Made by a program: the position numbers and the translations under genes. A stretch of DNA of 64,000 nt. Origin: Halosimplex pelagicum (GTDB lineage: Archaea; Halobacteriota; Halobacteria; Halobacteriales; Haloarculaceae). Location: NCBI RefSeq assembly GCF_013415905.1, contig NZ_CP058909.1, forward strand, positions 1,612,001 to 1,676,000, read 5' to 3'. Shown here piece after piece: positions 45,424 to 53,033 of the stretch (within the stretch, counting starts at the first letter, position 1; every line of letters starts with the position of its first letter). The notes under the pieces are model-generated. The model ran no database searches and was not told the origin of the DNA. It saw nothing but the letters and a program-made list of their open reading frames with translations.

Positions 45424-46767
45424 ATGACTACCGAGGACGAGCAGGCCCAGGCCGGGACGGTCGAGGGCCAGGGCCCCGTCGAGATCGACGAGGAGATGGC
45501 CCGCCATCTCGAGAACAAGCGCGAGGAGCTGTTCGAGAAGTTCGAGATCCGCGACGAGTTCCCCGCCGAGGTGATGGCCGAGGCCGAGGAGCGCACCGAG
45601 AGCGTCCAGGAGGAGATCGCCGACGAGATCGACGAACGGCGGGACCTCCGGGAGATGACGACCTGGACGACCGACCCGATCGACGCCCAGGACTTCGACG
45701 ACGCCATCTCCGTCGAGAAGCGCGACGACGAGTACGTCCTCTGGGTCCACATCGCCGACGTGACTCACTACGTCAACCCGGACACCGCGATGTGGGAGGA
45801 GGCCGTCGAGCGGGGCAACACCGTCTATCTCCCCGACTACACCATCCACATGCTGCCGCCGATCCTCGCCGAAACCGTGTGCTCGCTCGTCCCCAACGAG
45901 GACCGGCTGGCTCACACCGTCGAGATGCACCTCGACCCCGAGACGCTGTCCTACGAGGACATCGACATCTACAAGTCCGTCATCGAGTCCGACGCCCGCC
46001 TGACCTACTCCGAGGCCGAGGAGATCCTCGACGACCCGGCGAGCGCCGACGACATGCTCGAAGATACCGACGTGGACCTGGCCGAGAAGACCGAACTCGT
46101 CTGGGAACTCGCCGACCGGATGCACGAGCAGCGCAAGGAGGACGGCTCGCTCGTCCTCAACCCCGCCCGCGACCGCGCCCACACCATCATCGAGGAGTGC
46201 ATGCTCAAGGCCAACAAGGCCGTCACGCACGAACTCATGTGGGACCGCGGCGTCGAGGCGATGTACCGCGTCCACCCCCAGCCCTCCCCCGAGGAGTGGG
46301 ACGAGGCACTGCAGGAGATCCAGGATCTGGACGGGGTCTCGATCCCCGGCGAAGCGTGGGACGACCCCCGCAAGGCCGTCAACGCGACGCTCGAAGACGC
46401 GCCCGGGCGCCAACTGAACAAGATCCAGCGGGCCGTGATGTTCGTGATGCCCCGCGCCAAGTACATGAGCGACCCCTTCGGCGGCCACCACGCGCTGAAC
46501 TTCGAGATCTACGGCCACTTCACCTCGCCCATCCGTCGCCTGTCGGACCTCATCAACCACTGGATCGTCCACACCAACGACGTGCCCGAGGACCTGCCCG
46601 CCCTCTGCAAGCACGCCTCCGACCAGCAGAAGGACGGCGAACAGTGCGAGCGCGAGTACAAGCAGTTCCTCGAAGAGGTCGGCCTCGACGCTCACGCCGT
46701 CAACAACCGCGGGCTGGAAGTCGTCGACGACGAGGACGACGAGGACGACGAAGCCGACGAGGAGTAA
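45424..46767 (+). CDS. RNB-domain exoribonuclease (RNase R-type)
   Basis: The 447-residue protein is a 3'-5' exoribonuclease of the RNase II/R family. The catalytic centre is TTDPIDAQDFDDAIS (Asp cluster binding Mg2+), and the C-terminal motif YGHFTSPIRRLSDLINHWI is the other active-site signature. The cold-shock and S1 domains of bacterial RNase R are absent; the protein is only an RNB domain with acidic ends. RNB-only RNase R is known in haloarchaea, which lack the exosome. It should act in mRNA and rRNA decay. Confidence 0.93.
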   Translation: MTTEDEQAQAGTVEGQGPVEIDEEMARHLENKREELFEKFEIRDEFPAEVMAEAEERTESVQEEIADEIDERRDLREMTTWTTDPIDAQDFDDAISVEKRDDEYVLWVHIADVTHYVNPDTAMWEEAVERGNTVYLPDYTIHMLPPILAETVCSLVPNEDRLAHTVEMHLDPETLSYEDIDIYKSVIESDARLTYSEAEEILDDPASADDMLEDTDVDLAEKTELVWELADRMHEQRKEDGSLVLNPARDRAHTIIEECMLKANKAVTHELMWDRGVEAMYRVHPQPSPEEWDEALQEIQDLDGVSIPGEAWDDPRKAVNATLEDAPGRQLNKIQRAVMFVMPRAKYMSDPFGGHHALNFEIYGHFTSPIRRLSDLINHWIVHTNDVPEDLPALCKHASDQQKDGEQCEREYKQFLEEVGLDAHAVNNRGLEVVDDEDDEDDEADEE

Positions 46768-46866
46768 CTCCCTCCGCGGCGACCCCGACGGCCGTACCTA
46801 TCGGATATCGAATAGAAATTTCCTGCGCCAAACCTATTTCCCCCGACCGACTGAACCGTCGTCCGG

Positions 46867-48876
46867 ATGGCACAGTCGCCCACGCGACGCAATTTCCTCG
46901 CCGGGGTCGCCGCGACCGCAGCGGCCACCGGGTCGGCGGCGGCGGTCCCCTCCGACGACGGGCCGCCCGCCGCCAGTCCGCCCGGTTCCGGCCGTCCGGC
47001 CGCCCTGCAGGACGACGGCGGGGACACCGACATCGAATCGCTGCTCGACGACCTCGTCGAGTCGAGCCTGGAGGGCCGGACGGCCACGGGCGCGACCGTC
47101 GCCGTCGTCGCCGACGGCGAGGTGGCGCTCACGAAGGGCTACGGCGTCGCCGACCGCGAGAGCGAGCGGCCCGTCGACGCGACGACCCCCTTCCGCGTCG
47201 GCTCGGTCTCGAAACCCGTCGTCGCGACGGCGCTGATGGCCCGGGTCCAGCGGGGGGATATCGACCCCGAAACACCCGTCTCCGAGTATCTCGGCGCCGG
47301 TCTCGACGACGCGGTCGGCTCGGCTACGCTCGCCGACCTCGTGACCCACCGCGCGGGGTACGAGATGTCCAACGAAGGGCTGTGGATCACCGACCCCGAC
47401 GACCTGCGGCCGCTGCCGGAGGCGTTGCGTCGGTGGCGTCACGCCCGCGTTCGGCCGCCCGGTGAGGCGCCCGCCTACTCCAACTACGGGTACGCCGTCG
47501 CCGGGGGCGTCCTCGGGGCGGTCGCCGAGGGGCCGTTCCACGAGGCCGTCGCCGCCGACCTGCTCGACCCGGCGGGGATGGCCGCCAGTAGCTTCCGCCA
47601 GCTGCTCCCCGAGTCGCTGGCCGAGCGCCACGCGACGGGGTACGGCCCCGGTAGCGTCTACGCCGCCGGCGAGTTCCCGTACGTCGGCATCCCGCCCGCG
47701 GGCGCGCTGTCGACGACGGCCGACGATATGTCCCGGTTCATGCAACTGCATCTCAACGACGGCGTCGTCGACGGCGAGCGGGTCCTCGCCCCGGAGACCG
47801 TCGAGGCCTGCCAGCGCCAGTGGGCGACCGCTCACGAGCGGCTGCCGGGGATGGCCTTCGGGTTCGTCGAGAGCGACTACGGCGACGTGCGGACGCTCCG
47901 GCACGACGGCGGGACGCCGGCGTTCTACAGCGACCTCCTGCTGGTCCCCGAGCGCGGCCTCGGCCTCTTCGTCGCGTACAACGGCGCCGACGGCGGTGCG
48001 GCGGCGGCCGACGTGCTGGAGGGGTTTCGTTCGGAACTGCTCCCCGACCCCGACTCGGAGTCGGGCGCCGCCGACGGGTCGGGCGACGAGGGGACGCGCT
48101 CGCCTGACGGCCGGCCCGCGCGGGCCGAGGACCTCGGGGGGACCTACCGGTCGCTGCGCCGGTCGTGGACCTGGCACGACCGGGTCACGACGACGCTGCA
48201 GGCCGGCACCGTCGAGGTGAGCGTCGCCGACGACGGCGCGCTGGTCACGACGGGCGGGAGCGTGTCGAACCGGTGGGTCGAGATCGAACCCCTCGTCTTC
48301 GAGCGCGTCGACGGGAGCGAACGGTTGGCCTTCGACACGGGCGCAGACGGCGAGACTATCGAGTACCTCCACCGCGGCGCGAACCCGACGACGGCGTACG
48401 GGCGCGTCGAGGGGGTCGACCGGCTCTCGCTGCACGCCGTGCTGACGGTCGTCTCACTGCTCGGCCTGCTCTCGGCGGTGTTCGGGTGGCCGGCGGCCAC
48501 CGTCGTCGGCTGGTACCGGTCCGGGGACGACGCCGCGTCGGATTCGCGGCGGTGGACCGACCGGCCGGCGCTCGCGCGTGCGGTCGCCGCCGGGGCCGCC
48601 GTCGCCGTCCTCGCCTTCCCGGTCGCGGCGCTCGTCCACCTCGCCGCGGCGCCGTTCGCCGTCCTGTCGGCGCCCCCGCTGACGTTCGCGGCCCTGTTCG
48701 CCCTGCCGATACTGGGACTGGCCGGAACCCTGGCGGCCGTCGGCTTCGCCGTCCGCTCGTGGACCGACGGCTACTGGGGACCGATCGGCCGGGTCCACTA
48801 CGCGCTGGTCGCCGCGTCGCTGGCCGTCGCCTGCTGGCTGCTGTGGTACTGGAACCTGCTCGTCCCGCCGCTGTGA
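46867..48876 (+). CDS. Tat-exported class C beta-lactamase-like serine hydrolase with C-terminal membrane domain
   Basis: The 669-residue protein has a Tat signal (TRRNFLAGVAATAAA), a penicillin-binding-like serine hydrolase domain with S113-V-S-K116, the YSN triad in APAYSNYGYAVAGG, and the HDGGT box, then a beta domain near residues 420-520 and about four transmembrane helices at the end. In bacteria this fold cuts beta-lactams or D-Ala peptides; haloarchaea lack murein, so an esterase or peptidase for other substrates is likelier. The protein would be anchored with its active site outside. Confidence 0.85.
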   Translation: MAQSPTRRNFLAGVAATAAATGSAAAVPSDDGPPAASPPGSGRPAALQDDGGDTDIESLLDDLVESSLEGRTATGATVAVVADGEVALTKGYGVADRESERPVDATTPFRVGSVSKPVVATALMARVQRGDIDPETPVSEYLGAGLDDAVGSATLADLVTHRAGYEMSNEGLWITDPDDLRPLPEALRRWRHARVRPPGEAPAYSNYGYAVAGGVLGAVAEGPFHEAVAADLLDPAGMAASSFRQLLPESLAERHATGYGPGSVYAAGEFPYVGIPPAGALSTTADDMSRFMQLHLNDGVVDGERVLAPETVEACQRQWATAHERLPGMAFGFVESDYGDVRTLRHDGGTPAFYSDLLLVPERGLGLFVAYNGADGGAAAADVLEGFRSELLPDPDSESGAADGSGDEGTRSPDGRPARAEDLGGTYRSLRRSWTWHDRVTTTLQAGTVEVSVADDGALVTTGGSVSNRWVEIEPLVFERVDGSERLAFDTGADGETIEYLHRGANPTTAYGRVEGVDRLSLHAVLTVVSLLGLLSAVFGWPAATVVGWYRSGDDAASDSRRWTDRPALARAVAAGAAVAVLAFPVAALVHLAAAPFAVLSAPPLTFAALFALPILGLAGTLAAVGFAVRSWTDGYWGPIGRVHYALVAASLAVACWLLWYWNLLVPPL

Positions 48877-49185
48877 CCGCGGTTCCGTCGGCTCTCCTGA
48901 CCCTCCAGTCGGGCCGGCCGCCGGTCCGATTAGCTCCCGATCGAACCGGCCGCCGGCCCGGTCGAGTCCGCTCCGACTGATCCCCGAACTCTTAGAACCG
49001 CCGAGAACCGTCGAGCGACGCGCATCGGGTAGCAGCGCCCGTCGACAGATCTTCAATAGCTACGGAAATAATATCCGAATATTCGAGGTCGGTTCGAAGA
49101 CTGTTCGAAGTGCGTTCGGAGACATGATCTGGCATAACATTTTAGTGGGGATCGCCCGTACGTGTAACTGAGAGGTGACGAACCG
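48877..49185. promoter_or_regulatory. AT-rich regulatory region with four 11-bp direct repeats
   Basis: This gap is AT-rich from about 49050. TTCGAGGTCGG, TTCGAAGACTG, TTCGAAGTGCG and TTCGGAGACAT stand end to end at 49082-49125, one helical turn apart. The TATA-like CATAACATTTTAG follows at 49133-49145, and GAGAGGTGA at 49170 may be the ribosome-binding site of the gene at 49186. The earlier part of the gap shows nothing clear. Confidence 0.6.
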
Positions 49186-49416
49186 ATGTCGACCAGCGAC
49201 AGGACTCGACGCACACGGGAGCACAGCGCAGCAGGTGGCCGGTTCTCCCGCTACGACCTCCTGCTACTGGTGATACCCGCGGCGTTCCTGCTGGCGCTCG
49301 TGGGGTCGACCGTGTCGCCGCTCCCCACGAGGGCGTTCGTGGCGGGGGCGTCCGTGGTCGGCGCGCTCGCCGTCGCGGACGGGCTGTTCGTCAATCCGCC
49401 CGGGCGCGGTCGCTGA
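49186..49416 (+). CDS. Small two-helix membrane protein
   Basis: The 76-residue product has an Arg/Ser-rich N-terminus (MSTSDRTRRTREHS) and two transmembrane helices, LLLLVIPAAFLLALVGSTV and AFVAGASVVGALAVADGLFV, ending in a short basic tail. Proteins of this type are common in haloarchaea. It is preceded by a TATA region and by four direct repeats, suggesting specific regulation. Function unknown. Confidence 0.7.
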   Translation: MSTSDRTRRTREHSAAGGRFSRYDLLLLVIPAAFLLALVGSTVSPLPTRAFVAGASVVGALAVADGLFVNPPGRGR

Positions 49417-49504
49417 CCGCCGCGGGCGACCGCGTTCGAACCGCCGCCAGTGACCGTCCCGGAGACGCCGGCTGCGGGGCGGTTCGCCGGACGCGGCGGT
49501 GACT

Positions 49505-49520
49505 CCCCAACCAGTTGGGG
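49505..49520. promoter_or_regulatory. Possible Bat-type upstream activator site of phytoene synthase
   Basis: CCCCAACCAGTTGGGG (two 6-bp inverted arms) sits 7 bp before TTATTTA (49528-49534). As I recall the Halobacterium Bat UAS consensus, ACCcnactagTTnGG, it agrees at 11 of 13 defined positions. It lies at the expected place just upstream of the TATA box of a crtB-type gene. Confidence 0.45.
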
Positions 49521-49640
49521 TGGTTGCTTATTTACTCTCTCTCGAACATATGGGTACGAACGGTCGGCCGGCGCTCTGACCCGTGGCGGTCCCCGCGACT
49601 CCGAGCGGGCTCTCTACGACCGGCGACCCCTCACCAAACA

Positions 49641-50627
49641 ATGCCAGCGAGCGACCAAGTCGATACGAGCAAGCAGATCCACAGGCGGACGGGGCGGACG
49701 TTCTACGCCGCCACGAAGCTCCTGCCCGAGCGGGTCCGGGAGACGACGTACGTCCTCTACGCCTTCTTCCGGATCGCCGACGAGGTAGTGGACCGAACGG
49801 ACGGCCCCGACCCCGAGGCCCAGCGGCGTCGGCTCGAAGCGATGCGAGCGGTCGCGCTGGGCGAGATCGACCCGGACGCGGGGACCGCGCTCGACGACGA
49901 GGAGCGAGCGGTCCTCGACGCGTTCCGGTCGCTGGCCGACCGGACGGGCATCGACGACCGCGAGGTCGAGGTGTTCGTCGACGCGATGCTCCAGGACATC
50001 GAGACGGCCCGCTACCCCGCCTACGAGGACCTGGAGGGGTACATGCGCGGCTCGTCGGTCGCGGTCGCGAACATGATGATGGCGGCCATGGAGATGTCCG
50101 CCGAGGACCGCGAGCAGGCCCGACCGCACGCCGAGGCCCTGGCCGAGGCGTTCCAGCTGACGAACTTCCTGCGGGACGTGCGCGAGGACGTCCGCGACTA
50201 CGGCCGCGTCTACATCCCTCAGGAGACGCTGGAGCGGTTCGGCGTCGACGAGGCCGACCTCGCCGAGGCGAACGTCACCGACGGGTTCGTCGCCGCGATG
50301 CGCCACGAGCTCCAGCGGACCGAACGGCGCTACCGCGAGGGGGTCGCCGGCATCCGCATGCTCCCCGAGGACTGCCAGTTCGGCGTCCTGCTCGCGGCCG
50401 TCTTCTACGCGGAACACCACCGGCTCATCCGCGCTCGCGACTACGACGTGCTGACCGAGACGCCCGAACTGGGCCGGCTCCGACGGGGGTACCTGCTCGT
50501 CCGCACGTGGATCCACTGGCGGCGCCACCGCGACCCCGAGGCCACCTTCTACGCGGTCAGCGCCGTCTCGCCCGGCGGCGAGGGCGACGGCGTCGAGACC
50601 GACGGCGTCACCGGCCACGTGGCGTAG
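49641..50627 (+). CDS. crtB: Phytoene synthase
   Basis: The enzyme joins two geranylgeranyl diphosphates head to head into phytoene, the first step to C40 carotenoids, and in haloarchaea also to bacterioruberin and retinal. The 328-residue product has the two aspartate-rich motifs: DEVVD at residues 47-51 and, in FQLTNFLRDVREDVRDYGRV, D-x-x-x-D. QIHRRTGRTFYAATKLLPE is the family N-terminal motif. ATG at 49641 gives the right start; the TATA box at 49528 implies a leader of about 80 nt. Confidence 0.92.
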   Translation: MPASDQVDTSKQIHRRTGRTFYAATKLLPERVRETTYVLYAFFRIADEVVDRTDGPDPEAQRRRLEAMRAVALGEIDPDAGTALDDEERAVLDAFRSLADRTGIDDREVEVFVDAMLQDIETARYPAYEDLEGYMRGSSVAVANMMMAAMEMSAEDREQARPHAEALAEAFQLTNFLRDVREDVRDYGRVYIPQETLERFGVDEADLAEANVTDGFVAAMRHELQRTERRYREGVAGIRMLPEDCQFGVLLAAVFYAEHHRLIRARDYDVLTETPELGRLRRGYLLVRTWIHWRRHRDPEATFYAVSAVSPGGEGDGVETDGVTGHVA

Positions 50628-50745
50628 CGGTCGCTCCCGTCACTCGCTGTTCTCGGTTCTCGCTCTCGGGGCCCCGCGCTCCTGTTCCCGACAGCGACCG
50701 CTGTCCGGTCGGGGACGCGAAAAAACGTCGCTGCGACCGCCGAGT

Positions 50746-51336
50746 TTACCGGCCGCGGTTCTCGTTGCTGGAGATGCTGGGGCGCGTGCGCTCGGCGCCC
50801 TTGCCGCGGTTGTTCAGCCCGCGGTTGCGGCGGCCGGCGCTGGTCAGCCCGCGCAGCGCGCGGTCGGTGTGCTGGTCCTCACAGATCCACGAGAGGTCGT
50901 CGTCGTTCTCGATGGCGGGGTGTTCGGGGTCGACGAGGATCACTTCGAACCACTTCTGGCTGCCGTCCTGCCCGACCGAATAGGAGTTGAGCACGCGGAG
51001 GTTCGGGTAGACGCGGGTGGTTCGCTCCTCGGCGACGCGCTGGAGGTTCTTGCGGCGGGTGATCCGCGTGACGCCCTGGCGCTTCGAGCGGCGACCGGCC
51101 GTGAAGCGCTGCTTGCGGGCGCCGCCCTTGCGGATCGAGGCGCGGACGACCACGACGCCCTGCTTGGCCTTGTAGCCCAGCGAGCGCGCGCGGTCGAGGC
51201 GGGTCGGGCGCTCGATGCGTTCGAGCGCGCCCTCCTCGCGCCAGTCCTGTTTTCGCTGCCACTGCAACTCCGCCAGTTTGCCGTCGTCCGGGTCCTTCCA
51301 GGCGTCCCGGATGTAGGTGTAGAAGCTCTTTGCCAT
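50746..51336 (-). CDS. rpl15e: 50S ribosomal protein L15e
   Basis: The 196-residue protein is a large-subunit ribosomal protein found in archaea and eukaryotes. Recognisable parts are MAKSFYTYIRDAWKDPD, RPTRLDRARSLGYKAKQG, VVVRASIRKGGARKQR and LNSYSVGQDGSQKWFEVILVD. The tail is rich in Arg/Asn/Gly (LTSAGRRNRGLNNRGKG). The 5' region up to a possible promoter is over 100 bp, longer than for most neighbours. Confidence 0.97.
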   Translation of the reverse strand: MAKSFYTYIRDAWKDPDDGKLAELQWQRKQDWREEGALERIERPTRLDRARSLGYKAKQGVVVVRASIRKGGARKQRFTAGRRSKRQGVTRITRRKNLQRVAEERTTRVYPNLRVLNSYSVGQDGSQKWFEVILVDPEHPAIENDDDLSWICEDQHTDRALRGLTSAGRRNRGLNNRGKGAERTRPSISSNENRGR

Positions 51337-51534
51337 GGGTGTTCACCGCCGGGCGTTGCGTGGTTCAATCCCCGTCGCCGGAGATCACATCCCGACCTGC
51401 ACAGGCAGGCGCCCGCTGGTGCCCGACCGCCCAGCGAGTTACCCGCCAGTTCCCCGTTCGCACCCTTAAGGGATCCGAACTCGTGACGGCGCGACCGCTC
51501 CGCGTGTCACTTCGCCGATGGGTGTCATGCGAAT

Positions 51535-51557
51535 ATTATTATATTGGTGTATTATAT
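51535..51557 (+). promoter_or_regulatory. Twin TATA elements before the trmB-like gene
   Basis: ATTATTATATT (51535-51545) and TATTATATC (51549-51557) lie 26-36 bp and 14-22 bp before the ATG at 51571. The first has the spacing for a leaderless start. The stretch is much more AT-rich than its surroundings. Confidence 0.55.
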
Positions 51558-51570
51558 CCCGTTAAACACG

Positions 51571-52641
51571 ATGGAACGGGACGAGATCCTGGGTGGACTC
51601 GAGGACGCGGGGTTGACCTCCTACCAGGCCGACGCGTATCTGACGCTGCTGGACATGGGGGTATCGCCGGCCGTGGACGTGGCCCGGAACTGCTCGGTCC
51701 CGGTACCGCGCATCTACGACGTGCTGACGGAGCTGGAGCAGATGGGGTACGCCGAGACGCTCGACCGGGAGACGCTGCACGCGCGGGCCAGGGAGCCCGC
51801 GGCGTTCGTCCAGGACCTCCACGAGAAGAGCGACCGGCTCTCGGCGGTCGCCGAGGAGATCGAGGACCGCTGGGAGGCGTCGCCGCTGGGGGACAACAAG
51901 ATGAACGTGACCAAGCGGGTCGACACGGTCGTCGACCACGCCGAGGGGCTGATCCGCGAGGCCGACTGGACGGTCGACCTGGCGCTGACCGACGAGCAAC
52001 TGGTCGCCTACGAGAGCGCGCTGACGGAGGCGTTCGAGTCGGACGTGGTGGTGCGCGCGTCGGTCGTCCCGGCGGGGGAGGTGGGGATCGCGGACCACCC
52101 GGTCAGCGACGCCGTGACCGAGATCCGCGAGCGACCGATCCCGGGACCGTTCTGCGCGCTCGTCGACCGGACGAAGGCGTGTCTCGCCCCGACGACGCGC
52201 ATGCCCGAGCCCTACGGCGTCGTCATCGACGACGACATCATCCCCTTTATCTTCCGGTGGTACTTCCAGACCTGCCTCTGGGCGAACTGGGAGACGGTCT
52301 CGCGCTGTCGCGAGCGTTCGGCGGTGTACGTCTGCCTGGAGGAGTTCATCCGGGACGCGTACCCGCTGTGGTGGGACGACGCCGTCGTCTCTGTGACGGT
52401 CAGCGGGATGGAGCCCGACTCCGGACGCGACCGGACGGTCTCGGGCGTCCTCACCGACATCCGGTACTCCGCGGCCTCCGCGCGCACCGGACGGCGGCCG
52501 ACGCTGACGGACCTCTCCGGGCAGGCGACGATCGTCCTCTGGACCCCCGAGGGCCGCTGCACGGTGGGCGGCTGGGGCGCGCTCCACGAGGACCTCGAGG
52601 TCAAACGCGTCACCGTCGACGGCGTCGAGTGGCTCACCTGA
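51571..52641 (+). CDS. TrmB family transcriptional regulator
   Basis: The 356-residue protein has the TrmB N-terminal winged helix (LGGLEDAGLTSYQADAYLTL; VARNCSVPVPRIYDVLTELE) followed by a short coiled coil and a C-terminal sugar-binding alpha/beta domain from about residue 110 with a C-terminal beta subdomain ending VDGVEWLT. TrmB proteins sense maltose, glucose or other sugars and repress or activate carbohydrate genes. It sits directly before the array of glycoside hydrolases in the same orientation, with a 392-bp AT-rich gap, so it is the prime candidate for their control. Confidence 0.9.
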   Translation: MERDEILGGLEDAGLTSYQADAYLTLLDMGVSPAVDVARNCSVPVPRIYDVLTELEQMGYAETLDRETLHARAREPAAFVQDLHEKSDRLSAVAEEIEDRWEASPLGDNKMNVTKRVDTVVDHAEGLIREADWTVDLALTDEQLVAYESALTEAFESDVVVRASVVPAGEVGIADHPVSDAVTEIRERPIPGPFCALVDRTKACLAPTTRMPEPYGVVIDDDIIPFIFRWYFQTCLWANWETVSRCRERSAVYVCLEEFIRDAYPLWWDDAVVSVTVSGMEPDSGRDRTVSGVLTDIRYSAASARTGRRPTLTDLSGQATIVLWTPEGRCTVGGWGALHEDLEVKRVTVDGVEWLT

Positions 52642-53033
52642 CCGGCCGCTCCCGTCTCGCGTCTGTCCGATCCGTAAAACATCATCGAATAGTGTAATTT
52701 AGTAATATAGAATTCGGGTGTAAAATACTTGTATTAACTGCTGTATAAACGATAGCGGAGTGGAAAGTACGCCCGGAACCACCCCGTCTCGACACCGAAC
52801 TCATGTTCGACCGTTCGAGTCAGATCCGGCACCTGTTCGGAATTTTACCATGATATACCTATATCCTTACATAGTCGTTCGTATCGTCTTATTGCCTGAA
52901 TTCGGTTTAATTGGGTCTCCTAGAACGTTATTTCGAATTCGAGTAATTCATTATCTCTCGGGCTAGAAAAACGTTTTATACCGGTCGTTCGATGTACGGT
53001 TCACACACCGAGTGGTGTGTATCGGAGGTCGAG
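52642..53033. promoter_or_regulatory. AT-rich regulatory region of the glycoside hydrolase cluster
   Basis: This 392-bp gap is far more AT-rich than the surrounding DNA, particularly 52680-52760 and 52845-52980. GTTTTATA (52973-52980) is a good TATA box and gives a start near 53004. ATTTCGAATTCGAGTAATTC (52930-52949) contains a near-palindrome and a GAGTA half-site that could bind TrmB. A 68-codon frame inside it is probably chance. Confidence 0.6.
53003..53028 (+). promoter_or_regulatory. Leader hairpin and ribosome-binding site of the first GH5 gene
   Basis: ACACACC (53003-53009) pairs with GGTGTGT (53014-53020) just before GGAGG (53024-53028), which is 5 nt from the ATG at 53034. The hairpin is close to the expected mRNA 5' end and could be a protein-binding site in DNA or a stabilising leader in RNA. 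The SD fixes the start at 53034 rather than at 52992. Confidence 0.5.

Noticed and set aside
51355..51385. TGGTTCAATCCCCG resembling a tRNA T-arm
   Set aside because: The bases on the two sides of TTCAATC do not pair as a T stem and no acceptor or anticodon arm can be built nearby.
52760..52966. A 68-codon forward frame in the AT-rich region before the first GH5 gene
   Set aside because: It begins with GTG, has no ribosome-binding site and lies in a region rich in promoter-like sequence; its composition is unlike the acidic proteins of this organism.
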